Assembly (NCBI GenBank): GCA_040753915.1
Contig: JBFMDN010000065.1
Span: 1 to 32,215 of the forward strand
DNA length: 32,215 bases
Direction of reading: 5' to 3'
DNA from: JBFMDN01 sp040753915
GTDB lineage: Bacteria > Desulfobacterota > Desulfomonilia > Desulfomonilales > Desulfomonilaceae
Notes under the pieces: generated by a model
Told to the model about the DNA's origin: nothing
Database searches by the model: none
What the model saw: the letters and a program-made list of their open reading frames with translations, nothing else
Position numbers and translations under genes: made by a program
Part shown: piece after piece, positions 1 to 7,325 of the stretch
How the letters are laid out: each line of letters begins with the position of its first letter
Numbering within the stretch: position 1 is the first letter of the stretch

Positions 1-57
1 ACAAATACGGTACTGTATCTGCACCGCGGGGTACGTGGTGAGCGCATCGTTGGCACT

Positions 58-108
58 GTAGGGGCGGGCCTTGTGCCCGCCCTGGGCACCCACAAGGGGT
101 GCCCCTAC
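58..108. repeat. Compound inverted repeat, dispersed-repeat type
   Basis: The outer arms GTAGGGGC (58-65) and GCCCCTAC (101-108) are perfect complements. Two further hairpins sit inside, GGGC/GCCC and GGGCACC/GGGTGCCC. Such modular GC-rich palindromes usually occur as dispersed intergenic repeats; copy number cannot be judged from this window. A looser pair, GGTGAGGG (182-189) and CCCTCACC (208-215), follows. No coding frame in 1-569 looks protein-like. Confidence 0.6.
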
Positions 109-244
109 GTCGTGGCAGATTACGTGAACGTATTTAGGAAACGGACCACATAACCGCGAATACAAAGGTAACGCATAGGGGGGTGAGGGCTCCATGGGCA
201 GTATCCTCCCTCACCGTACCACTTTTTCTGCTGCTTCCCGGGTC

Positions 245-366
245 TTGAGACAGTTTCTGAAACAGCCCCTTCCCCGAAAAGAGCTGAAGCGAATACCGAT
301 TGCATCGGATTCTCTGTGGTTGGAGGCGCGTTCCCTTGGTGGGACGGGCATCTGAAACTGTCTCAA
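245..366. repeat. 122-bp segment bounded by 13-bp perfect terminal inverted repeats
   Basis: TTGAGACAGTTTC at 245-257 is repeated as its exact reverse complement at 354-366. A third direct copy with one mismatch (TTGAGACGGTTTC) lies at 534-546, just beyond the end of the rhodanese gene. The enclosed 96 bases have no credible coding frame. The layout resembles a MITE-like non-autonomous element or a dispersed palindromic repeat, but no clear target-site duplication is visible and no transposase is nearby. Confidence 0.45.
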
Positions 367-398
367 AAGCCTGCAGTCCGTGATAATCGTGGCACACC

Positions 399-477
399 CC
401 CTCACCCTGACCCTCTCCCCCGAAGCGGGGGAGAGGGGATTCTTCCCTCTCCCTCTGGGAGAGGGTTTGGGTGAGGG
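399..477. repeat. GC-rich nested inverted repeat
   Basis: The outer arms CCCTCACCC (399-407) and GGGTGAGGG (469-477) enclose two strong hairpins built from CCCTCTCCCCC/GGGGGAGAGGG and CCCTCTC/GAGAGGG. This is the pattern of the widespread CCCTCACCC...CCCTCTCCC intergenic repeats of proteobacteria. It lies downstream of the minus-strand rhodanese gene and could act as a transcriptional barrier, but there is no T-run typical of an intrinsic terminator. Confidence 0.65.
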
Positions 478-569
478 TGCCTTTTCGCGCAGCGACGCCC
501 AATCGTGCTACGATGTTTGGTGTGTCCCGAGTTTTGAGACGGTTTCTTCATGCCCGCCCTTTCTTCAGC

Positions 570-1958
570 TTACTCCTCTATCGTGTAAGAGCCTTTCTTT
601 TCCTTGTCGAAGTCCACTTTGGCCTTCACGTACTTCGCATTGTAGCCGGCTTTCTTTAGCACGTTGTAGGCCATTTCCGCTCGGAGGCCGGTGCTGCAAT
701 GGATCACGATCGTCCTGTCCTTGGGAAGCTCGGAGAGCTTTGTTTCGAGCGTGTCCAGAGGGATAGCTCTGGCCTTGGGTAGGATTCCCTCTTCTATTTC
801 TTGCGGCGTCCTGACGTCGAGGACAATGATTTCTTCCTTGGGGTTGGCCACCAGTGCCTTGAAGGCGTCTACCTCGAATTCACCCGGCAAGAGCTTCCTT
901 ACGTACGAAATCTTTGTCGCTGCCGGTCCTTGCGCCACCTGCTTACCAGCCTTCTTCCACTCTGACAAACCGCCGGACAGCACGGAAACGTTGTTGTAAC
1001 CCCATCCGGCGATTTCTTTGAACGGTTTTTCCGCGGATGCCAGTTGTCCGTCCTCATTGTAGAGAATAACCTGCGCGCCCTTGTACTTAGGGAACTGGTC
1101 CTTCAAGACCGTTATGCCCCCTTCCGGCATCCCCACGGCCTTCGGTATGTGCCCCTTCTCCACTTCCTCTTTGGGTCTGAGGTCGATCAATATGTACGAG
1201 AGGTCTTCCTTATTGTACCGATCCAGGGCATCTATGTTGGACACCACGAGATGACCCGCCTTCTTCCACGCTGGTAGTCCTGCACGAAACACCTTGACAT
1301 TCTTGTACCCGAGCTTTTCCGCCTTCCTGGCGGCTAGTGGACTGAGAACTCAAGAGAAGCCGCTGCAGTAGTAGATCTGAAGCATTTCCTTGTCCGCGGG
1401 AAGAACCTTCTCCTGGAGCTCGTCGAAGGCGAAGAACGGCATCTTCTTGGCCGTGGGGATATGACCCTCATCGTACGCGGGGCCGGGACGAGAGTCGAGG
1501 AGCACGTACCTACCTTTTTCAGGACCCATAGCCACGAGCTTCGCGACTTCCTCGACGGAAGCCAACTTATCTCCAGGAACTTCCAGACCCTTTTTCACTT
1601 CGACTTCCCTGGCGTACGTCTTCCCGTCCTTCTTCGCATAGGTGACGCGCACCGACTCCTGCTTAGGAATATCCTTCATCGCCGGCGCGTTCTTGAGCAC
1701 CGTCGCGTCGTCGAAGTGAATCACTTCCATCTCGGGACCGATCTGGAGCTGAATGGTTTTGGCTTTCCTCGACAAATCGACGAATTTGCCGGCAAGGATG
1801 TTGGCCTGCTTGTCATAATTGTGGCACTTCAAGCAACTCGCGTCCGACTTGGAAGGAAGACTTTCCTCCGAGCCGGCACTGACGAAGAGTGAAGCTCCCA
1901 CGGTCAGAGCGAGGAAAGCTACGGTGAAGACCGCAGCGGTAAGCGCTCGTTTTCCCAT
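570..1958 (-). CDS. Exported mono-heme cytochrome with three rhodanese domains; in-frame UGA, putative selenoprotein
   Basis: Read through one TGA (1352-1350), the frame gives 462 residues with no other stop. Residues 1-28 form a signal peptide or anchor and CLKCH (42-46) is a heme-c site, so the protein should act outside the inner membrane. Three rhodanese domains follow. Domain 1 (about 134-232) has C198-S-G-F-S-UGA(203) followed by VLSPLAARKAEKLGY; related domains carry C-x4-C here, so UGA stands for the second Cys. Domain 2 (about 236-340) has Asn301 in place of the catalytic Cys and is probably inactive. Domain 3 (about 355-455) keeps an HCSTGLR loop with Cys421. A good ribosome site (AAGGAG) precedes ATG 1958. 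Likely role: sulfane-sulfur or selenium-dependent redox chemistry in the periplasm. Alternative: a nonsense mutation giving a 202-residue product plus a remnant; the intact 259 downstream codons argue against that. Confidence 0.8.
1319..1352 (-). promoter_or_regulatory. Putative bacterial SECIS element directly after the in-frame UGA
   Basis: On the coding strand the UGA (1352-1350) is followed by a perfect 5-bp hairpin CCGCC-AGGAA-GGCGG (1333-1319). Counting the U of UGA as base 1, the loop covers bases 25-29. The Escherichia coli fdhF SECIS places its AGGUCU loop at nearly the same distance (about 21-26) and shares the AGG start. A G within the first two loop bases fits the general bacterial SECIS pattern. 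The stem is short and no covariation can be tested here. Confidence 0.5.
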
Positions 1959-2135
1959 GACATCTCCTTTCGTTAGCTCTTGTGGGCTCTCGCGTGGTCC
2001 AGGAACAAGGGGAGTGCGCCTGCGACCAGCTCACAGTATTTTAATATATCAATAAACAAAGAGCCATAGATTGATCGCGGATGCAACCAAAAAAGCAATC
2101 CAGGTGAGCTGCAACACAGCCCAGCACACACTGCT

Positions 2136-2426
2136 CTAACGCGGAACCTGTCGGTAGAACAAAGCCTTCTGCGGTGACAGGTGGCCATCGAGCATCTGTT
2201 TTCGAATCTTCGCAGCGTCAACTGTACGCGCTCCTCCTGGAACCAACGCAGCTTCCCGTTTCTCCAAACTGGAAAAGACCGCGGCCACGGCAATGAGCAC
2301 GCAGACAACCAGGAGAACTACGAAGGCGACATTCCCTGGATCAAAGAAGATTCTTTGTGCGGAAGTTGACACTTCCAATGGGGTGATACCTCGAAGTCGA
2401 TCGTCTGATATACTGCGGGAAGCCAT
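2136..2426 (-). CDS. Small single-pass membrane protein of unknown function
   Basis: The 96-residue frame has a polar N-terminus, one clear hydrophobic helix (about residues 32-52, VAFVVLLVVCVLIAVAAVF) and a charged C-terminus. I do not recognise a family. It lies upstream of the cytochrome-rhodanese gene on the same strand with a 177-bp gap, so co-transcription is possible but unproven. The gap contains an AT-rich stretch (2036-2075) that could hold a separate promoter. The residue composition looks protein-like; homologues would be needed to confirm it. Confidence 0.5.
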   Translation of the reverse strand: MASRSISDDRLRGITPLEVSTSAQRIFFDPGNVAFVVLLVVCVLIAVAAVFSSLEKREAALVPGGARTVDAAKIRKQMLDGHLSPQKALFYRQVPR

Positions 2427-2621
2427 TTCCTTGCAGCCACCACAGCCACCGACAAGGGCTGCGCTGGGAGGGCGAAATCTCCGTCACATGCTCCACGTCC
2501 AGTATACCGATTTTCGTGAGACGATTGAACAACGGTTCAGGCAGGGTTGAAGGTAGTCTACCTGTGGAAATCACGGTGCTCTGCACTCTGGACCGCTCGT
2601 TCCCGGGCGCAATTCTGTTGT

Positions 2622-2650
2622 TTGACGGCTTATGAAGAGGCTGGTATATA
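2622..2650 (+). promoter_or_regulatory. Sigma-70-like promoter
   Basis: TTGACG (2622-2627) and TATATA (2645-2650) are separated by 17 bases, close to consensus. The promoter precedes the small exported protein starting at 2683. It overlaps an upstream in-frame ATG (2632), which argues for the later start. Confidence 0.6.
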
Positions 2651-2682
2651 AGAAAGTCGAGAAATTCCTCGGAGAGAGAGAC

Positions 2683-3009
2683 ATGAAGCGTGTCATCATC
2701 TCGGTTGCTATCGCCCTGGTTCTTCTCGCCGCGGTTGTCTGCAACGGTCAGTGGCCGCTCGGCAGAGAGGCCCTCCCCGGGATCAAACAGGAGCCCGGCC
2801 CGACAATAACCGTTTCGGGCAGATTCCAGATCTTTACCTCTCCCAATGTCAAAGGAGAGACCTTTATGCTGGACACAGATTCCGGGAGGATGTGGATACT
2901 GAAGAAAGACGGCACGACGGGGTTGTTCTCGATGGAGCGGGTGGCTGTGCAAGAAGTGGACGGTGCCAGGAAAGACGATTCGAAGGACAAAGCTCCAGCA
3001 GAAAAGTGA
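2683..3009 (+). CDS. Small exported protein of unknown function
   Basis: The 108-residue product starts MKRVIISVAIALVLLAAVV, a typical signal peptide, followed by a short soluble domain with alternating beta-like segments (TITVSGRFQIFTS, ETFMLDTDSGRMWIL) and a lysine-rich tail. The start at 2683 is chosen because GGAGAGAG lies just upstream and a near-consensus promoter (2622-2650) overlaps the alternative ATG at 2632. The pattern of a residue string ending in DTDSGRMW-L suggests a small beta-sheet periplasmic protein, but no family is recognised. It lies 81 bp before asd and may be the first gene of that transcript. Confidence 0.7.
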   Translation: MKRVIISVAIALVLLAAVVCNGQWPLGREALPGIKQEPGPTITVSGRFQIFTSPNVKGETFMLDTDSGRMWILKKDGTTGLFSMERVAVQEVDGARKDDSKDKAPAEK

Positions 3010-3090
3010 CGTTACACCATGCAACGGACTACGATGCCGCCACGAGGATTTTCGGAACGCAAAGCACTTGTTTGAGGAGCAGAATCTGGA

Positions 3091-4167
3091 ATGCAGAATA
3101 AAGGCTACAAAGTTGCGGTAGTTGGGGCGACCGGGGCTGTGGGCAACATGATGATACGGGTCCTGGAGCGTCGTTCGTTCCCTGTGCGAGAGATCGTGTT
3201 GCTCGCGTCGGAGCGCTCTGCGGGCAAGACACTCATATTCAAAGGGGAGGAGCACCCGGTCCAGGAGCTCACGGAATCCTCGTTTGCCGGTGTCGATATC
3301 GGCTTGTTTTCCGCCGGCGGATCCATCAGTGCAAAGTTTGCGCCCATAGCGGCCGAGGCAGGTTGCGTCGTGATAGACAATACCGCGCACTTTCGAATGG
3401 ATCCGGATGTACCGCTGGTAGTGCCTGAAGTAAACGCCGAGGCCATCGGGGGATACCGAGCTAAGAACATTATTGCGAACCCCAATTGCTCCACGATCCA
3501 GATGGTGGTAGTGCTCAAACCCCTTCATGACGAGGCGCACATTAAACGTGTAGTGGTCTCGACCTATCAGTCCGTTTCCGGAACGGGCAAGGATGCGTTG
3601 GAGGAGATGCTCATCCAGTCGAAGCAAATCTGCTCCTCGGTGGACTGGATGAAAGAAGACGGGTTGGACAAGCTGTGGGCCGGAATCGAGCCCCACATGA
3701 CCATGAAGACCACTGTGTATCCGTACCGGATAGCTTTCGAATGTCTGCCACACATAGACGTTTTCCTCGATAATGCGTACACCAAAGAGGAGATGAAAAT
3801 GGTGTGGGAGACAGGGAAGATCCTGGATCCCGCGATTAGAGTCACGGCCACGACCGTGAGGGTCCCCACATTCTTCGGTCATTCGGAATCCGTCAACATC
3901 GAAACGAACCGTCCGCTGACAGCGGACCGAGCACGTGAGATCCTGGGGAGCGCGCCGGGCGTCAAGGTAGTAGACGACCCTTCGCGGTTGGCTTACCCTC
4001 TCACAGCTCTGGCCGCCGGTCAGGACGTCACGCTGGTGGGCCGTATCCGCGAGGACGAATCGATAAAGAACGGCCTCAACCTCTGGATAGTATCTGACAA
4101 CATCCTTAAGGGAGCCGCGCTCAACGCGGTTCAGATAGCGGAGATCCTCGTTGAGCGATACCTGTAG
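3091..4167 (+). CDS. asd: Aspartate-semialdehyde dehydrogenase
   Basis: This enzyme reduces aspartyl phosphate to aspartate semialdehyde with NADPH, the branch point to lysine/diaminopimelate, threonine and methionine. The N-terminal VAVVGATGAVG (8-18) is the NADP-binding loop. NPNCSTIQ carries the active-site nucleophile Cys133, and VRVPTFFGHSE carries the conserved His264. At 358 residues it is slightly longer than the usual 330-345. It heads a same-strand run with the thiolase 69 bp downstream. Family assignment is secure. Confidence 0.96.
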   Translation: MQNKGYKVAVVGATGAVGNMMIRVLERRSFPVREIVLLASERSAGKTLIFKGEEHPVQELTESSFAGVDIGLFSAGGSISAKFAPIAAEAGCVVIDNTAHFRMDPDVPLVVPEVNAEAIGGYRAKNIIANPNCSTIQMVVVLKPLHDEAHIKRVVVSTYQSVSGTGKDALEEMLIQSKQICSSVDWMKEDGLDKLWAGIEPHMTMKTTVYPYRIAFECLPHIDVFLDNAYTKEEMKMVWETGKILDPAIRVTATTVRVPTFFGHSESVNIETNRPLTADRAREILGSAPGVKVVDDPSRLAYPLTALAAGQDVTLVGRIREDESIKNGLNLWIVSDNILKGAALNAVQIAEILVERYL

Positions 4168-4236
4168 AGTGGTTCGGGGAGCTTTGGTGAGGAAGCCCTA
4201 ACGTGCTATCGGTAGTTCATTTGGAAAGGAGATCGG

Positions 4237-5421
4237 ATGAGCTCAAAGCGTGAAGCCGTTATCGTCAGCGCGTGCCGGACACCCCTCGGTGCGTTCAACG
4301 GAAGCTTGACCGGAATCGGTGCCACCACGCTCGGCGGGCTGGCCATAGAGGAAGCGGTACGGCGTGCCGGGATTGAAAAGACCGAGGTGAACGAGGTCAT
4401 CATGGGGCAGGTACTGCCCTGTGGATACGGCCAGAATCCGGCTCGACAAGCCGCTCTCAAGGCCGGCCTCCCGTACGAAAGCGAATGCTTCACCATTAAC
4501 AAAGTGTGCGGCTCCGGTTTGAAAGCTGTGATGCTGGCTGCCCAGGCAATTCAGCTCCGCGATGCGGATATTGTCATCGCAGGAGGAATGGAGAGCATGA
4601 GCGATGCTCCGTACTATCTCCAGCGAGCCAGATTCGGGTACCGCATGGGGGATGACACGCTTCACGATCATATGGTCCACGACGGTCTTTGGGATATCGT
4701 CAACGATTTCCACATGGGAATCAGTAATGATCTGTGCTCTGAAAAGTACAACGTTTCCCGTGAAGACCAGGATCGATATGCTGAAATGAGCTACAGCCGT
4801 TCCCTGGAATCTATCGAAAAAGGCCGTTTCAAGGAGGAGATCTTTCCAGTCATGATCCCTCAGAAGAAAGGCGACCCGAAGGTCTTCGATCGGGACGAGT
4901 GCCCGAGAGAAACGAGTTACGAGCTGCTGAGTCGGATGAAACCCGCGTTCCAGAAAAACGGTTACGCAACAGCAGGAAACTCGTCGGTCATTTCCGACGG
5001 AGCGAGCGCACTGTGCGTCATGGCTGAAGAAGTGGCAAAGGCGAAAGGCATTGAGATTCTGGCGCGGGTTGGAGCCCAGGCCAGCGCGGGCCTTGACATG
5101 AAGTACGTACTCATGGCGCCGATTCTCTCTATTCCCAAGTGCGCTTCAAAGGAAGGGGTCGATTACAAGTCGATAGATCTCATGGAGGTCAACGAGGCGT
5201 TCTCCGGGTCTACCGTGGGAGTGATGCGAGAGCTTGGGCTCGACCCGGACCGGTGCAATGTGAACGGTGGTTCTGTCTCCCTTGGACATCCTATTGGCGC
5301 GAGTGGGGCTCGGGTGCTGACCACGCTCATTTATGCCATGAAGAACCGGGACAAGAAGACCGGCATGGCGTCTCTGTGCTTAGGCGGTGGTGAGTCGGTT
5401 TCTCTGTACATAGATCGCTGA
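4237..5421 (+). CDS. Acetyl-CoA acetyltransferase (thiolase)
   Basis: Thiolases condense two acetyl-CoA to acetoacetyl-CoA or cleave 3-ketoacyl-CoA. The 394-residue length is typical. The three catalytic elements are visible: Cys91 in NKVCGSGLKAV, His351 in SLGHPIGASGAR, and Cys381 in LCLGGGES. The last motif is usually C-x-GGG-M/Q-G; here ESV follows the glycines, so the tail deviates slightly. AAAGGAG lies 6-7 bases before ATG 4237. It sits between asd and a hot-dog-type protein, which points to acyl-CoA metabolism. Whether it is biosynthetic (AtoB/PhaA-like) or degradative cannot be told from sequence alone. Confidence 0.93.
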   Translation: MSSKREAVIVSACRTPLGAFNGSLTGIGATTLGGLAIEEAVRRAGIEKTEVNEVIMGQVLPCGYGQNPARQAALKAGLPYESECFTINKVCGSGLKAVMLAAQAIQLRDADIVIAGGMESMSDAPYYLQRARFGYRMGDDTLHDHMVHDGLWDIVNDFHMGISNDLCSEKYNVSREDQDRYAEMSYSRSLESIEKGRFKEEIFPVMIPQKKGDPKVFDRDECPRETSYELLSRMKPAFQKNGYATAGNSSVISDGASALCVMAEEVAKAKGIEILARVGAQASAGLDMKYVLMAPILSIPKCASKEGVDYKSIDLMEVNEAFSGSTVGVMRELGLDPDRCNVNGGSVSLGHPIGASGARVLTTLIYAMKNRDKKTGMASLCLGGGESVSLYIDR

Positions 5422-5470
5422 TGATTTGGTGTTTCGGCCCACGTTGAAGGGCTATGAGGTATGGTATGGT

Positions 5471-6430
5471 ATGGAACTGAGAAGCAATCCGATCTCGTTT
5501 CTGACCGGGGATGATGCTTTCATGAGGATGACTCCGATAGAAACGGCTGAAAAGAGATTCGAGGCATCTCTCCGTTTCGATCTGCACCATGAGGGGTTTA
5601 TCGGTATTCCGCACGGGGGGATACCCATGGGATTGTGTCTCGACGCGTGGCGCAGCGTTGGGACCCCCTCGTACCCGGTGCACGTTCGCTTCAAATTCGG
5701 CGGATCCGGCATGAGCATCGGTGACCAGGCGGTCTTCAGCGTCGAGTGGGATTCTGAGAACGGGAATCCAGGGGTTGCAGCCCGGGTGACCAAAGTGGGG
5801 GACAAGACGCCCTATTTGAGCGCACAGATAGCCCCTGCTGATTCACGCAACGGCTCGTGGGTTCCTTCGCGGCCGGCAGACGAGTTTCGAAGGCTTCCCT
5901 ACTACAGGAATTGTTTTGTGTGCGGGCATCACCGGTCCGTGGTTGGGCTCCAGAGGCAGTTCAGGCTCCACGAAGCAGATGGGGCCCCTCTGGTCAGCAC
6001 TCTCTGGGGCGGAGACCCCGATGACGAGGAAAGAGCGGAAATCTTTCGCATTGACAGGAATGAGCTCCATCCTGCGGTCCTCATATCCATATTCGACGAA
6101 AACACAGCCTGGGGTGGGTTCCTGGCCACGGGATCTGCGGGCCTCTCCGTGAGAATGGAGTTCACGCTCCTTCGGCCTGTAGCAAAGAACGAGCGTCTGC
6201 TCTTTCTCGGTCGACCAGCGGGCGTCCGAGGCAATCCCAGGGCTCCGCGCTTTTTCAGAGCCGAGGGATTGGTTCTCGGCATGGCCGATCCCCAGAGTCC
6301 CGAATTGATCGCGTACGGGCACGGTGAATGGGTGATTCTGGGCCTCTACACGGAACAGATCAAGACTAACCTGCTCCCGGAAGATGATTGGAGTTGGATA
6401 TTCAGCGCCGCGAACAGGAAAGACGAATGA
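5471..6430 (+). CDS. Probable double hot-dog-fold protein, thioesterase/hydratase-like
   Basis: A 319-residue protein with two hot-dog-like halves. The first half has GFIGIPHGGIPMGLCLDAW (about residues 39-57), resembling the central helix of acyl-CoA thioesterases. The second half begins at YRNCFVCGHHRSVVGLQ, similar to the CFVCG-x-N-P-x-GL motif that opens many PaaI-type domains, and continues to a second helix region ENTAWGGFLATGSAGLSVRMEF. ATG 5471 is preferred over TTG 5426 because GAGG lies upstream; the TTG start would be only 5 bp past the thiolase stop. Position after a thiolase supports acyl-CoA ester chemistry. The substrate is unknown. Confidence 0.75.
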   Translation: MELRSNPISFLTGDDAFMRMTPIETAEKRFEASLRFDLHHEGFIGIPHGGIPMGLCLDAWRSVGTPSYPVHVRFKFGGSGMSIGDQAVFSVEWDSENGNPGVAARVTKVGDKTPYLSAQIAPADSRNGSWVPSRPADEFRRLPYYRNCFVCGHHRSVVGLQRQFRLHEADGAPLVSTLWGGDPDDEERAEIFRIDRNELHPAVLISIFDENTAWGGFLATGSAGLSVRMEFTLLRPVAKNERLLFLGRPAGVRGNPRAPRFFRAEGLVLGMADPQSPELIAYGHGEWVILGLYTEQIKTNLLPEDDWSWIFSAANRKDE

Positions 6431-6519
6431 TAAGAGCGTCCGCGAGACGCGGGACGGTAGTTGCGCTCTCTCCTCGATAGTTACGGGCGCAACATACCTA
6501 TCTCATCAGAGGTGAACAC

Positions 6520-7251
6520 GTGATAGAGAACGTAATAGAAGGTGTCTGGTGGATACCGGGCAGAGACCGTTTTCTTCCCGATTCCCACATGTACGTGATC
6601 GGAAAGGCGGAATTTGGGGAATATACTCTCGTCGATTGCGGTCTCATGGAAATGGGGGCGTACAAGCTTGAAGAATTAGAACATGCGGGGATATCGTTGA
6701 AGGCGGTGAAGCGTATCATTATGACTCATACGCACATCGATCACATCGGGTGCCTTCCAGAAATCCTGGCAGCCGTTCCGCACGCGGAGGTGTGGATTCA
6801 TAAAGACGAAGCAGCATACCTGGAACGGGGCGACGACAGAATCGTATATGGCAACAAGATGTTCGAGTCAGCCATTCGTTCCCAGTATCGCGTCCCGGAT
6901 GGCACATTTACGATCAAGGCTCACAGAAAGCTCGAAGGGGAAGAAGAAGTGAACCTCGGGGGAATTCCCTTCCGCATCCTCCACATTCCCGGGCATAGCG
7001 TCGGAAGTATCGGATTGTTCAATGAAGAGCACAGGCTCTTCATGTCAGGCGACACGATCTATGCGGACGGAGCAATTGGCAGATACGATCTTGCGTCCGC
7101 TGATGCAGGGCAGCTCAAAAAATCATTGGAGCGAATAGCGGACCTGCGGGTTGATATACTTTTGCCGTGTCACAATCGAATTGTTAAGGGCGGCGCGGAT
7201 CCGATGGTTCGGAACACCGTTCGGCAGTGGGGGGCTCTCCTTGGCTCGTGA
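6520..7251 (+). CDS. Metallo-beta-lactamase-fold hydrolase
   Basis: The 243-residue protein carries the binuclear-metal signature H70-T-H72-I-D74-H75, a later GHSVGSIGLF histidine motif, the metal-bridging SGDTIYADG aspartate motif and a C-terminal PCHN histidine, so all usual metal ligands appear present. The start is GTG 6520 with AGAGGTG just upstream. It lies between the hot-dog protein and the aconitase in the same direction. Members of this superfamily include glyoxalase II-like thioesterases and lactonases; hydrolysis of a thioester made by the neighbouring enzymes is a reasonable guess, not a demonstrated role. Confidence 0.88.
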   Translation: MIENVIEGVWWIPGRDRFLPDSHMYVIGKAEFGEYTLVDCGLMEMGAYKLEELEHAGISLKAVKRIIMTHTHIDHIGCLPEILAAVPHAEVWIHKDEAAYLERGDDRIVYGNKMFESAIRSQYRVPDGTFTIKAHRKLEGEEEVNLGGIPFRILHIPGHSVGSIGLFNEEHRLFMSGDTIYADGAIGRYDLASADAGQLKKSLERIADLRVDILLPCHNRIVKGGADPMVRNTVRQWGALLGS

Positions 7252-7325
7252 CCCGCACTCCACGGGGCTGCCGCGGGATTTGATCGCAATTTTTAACAGA
7301 GCAGTACGTTTGAGAGGATAGTGTC

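Noticed and set aside
399..477. CRISPR-like or terminator repeat
   Set aside because: The arms are nested palindromes, not regularly spaced direct repeats, and no T-run follows.
570..1292. A separate 240-residue rhodanese gene starting at GTG 1292
   Set aside because: The start would lie inside a rhodanese domain, has no ribosome site, and the frame continues upstream without interruption except for the single TGA.
2341..3882. Minus-strand open frame of about 510 codons
   Set aside because: It lies antisense to asd and the small exported protein, both with clear family or signal-peptide features; its translation is rich in His/Arg and has no recognisable motif.
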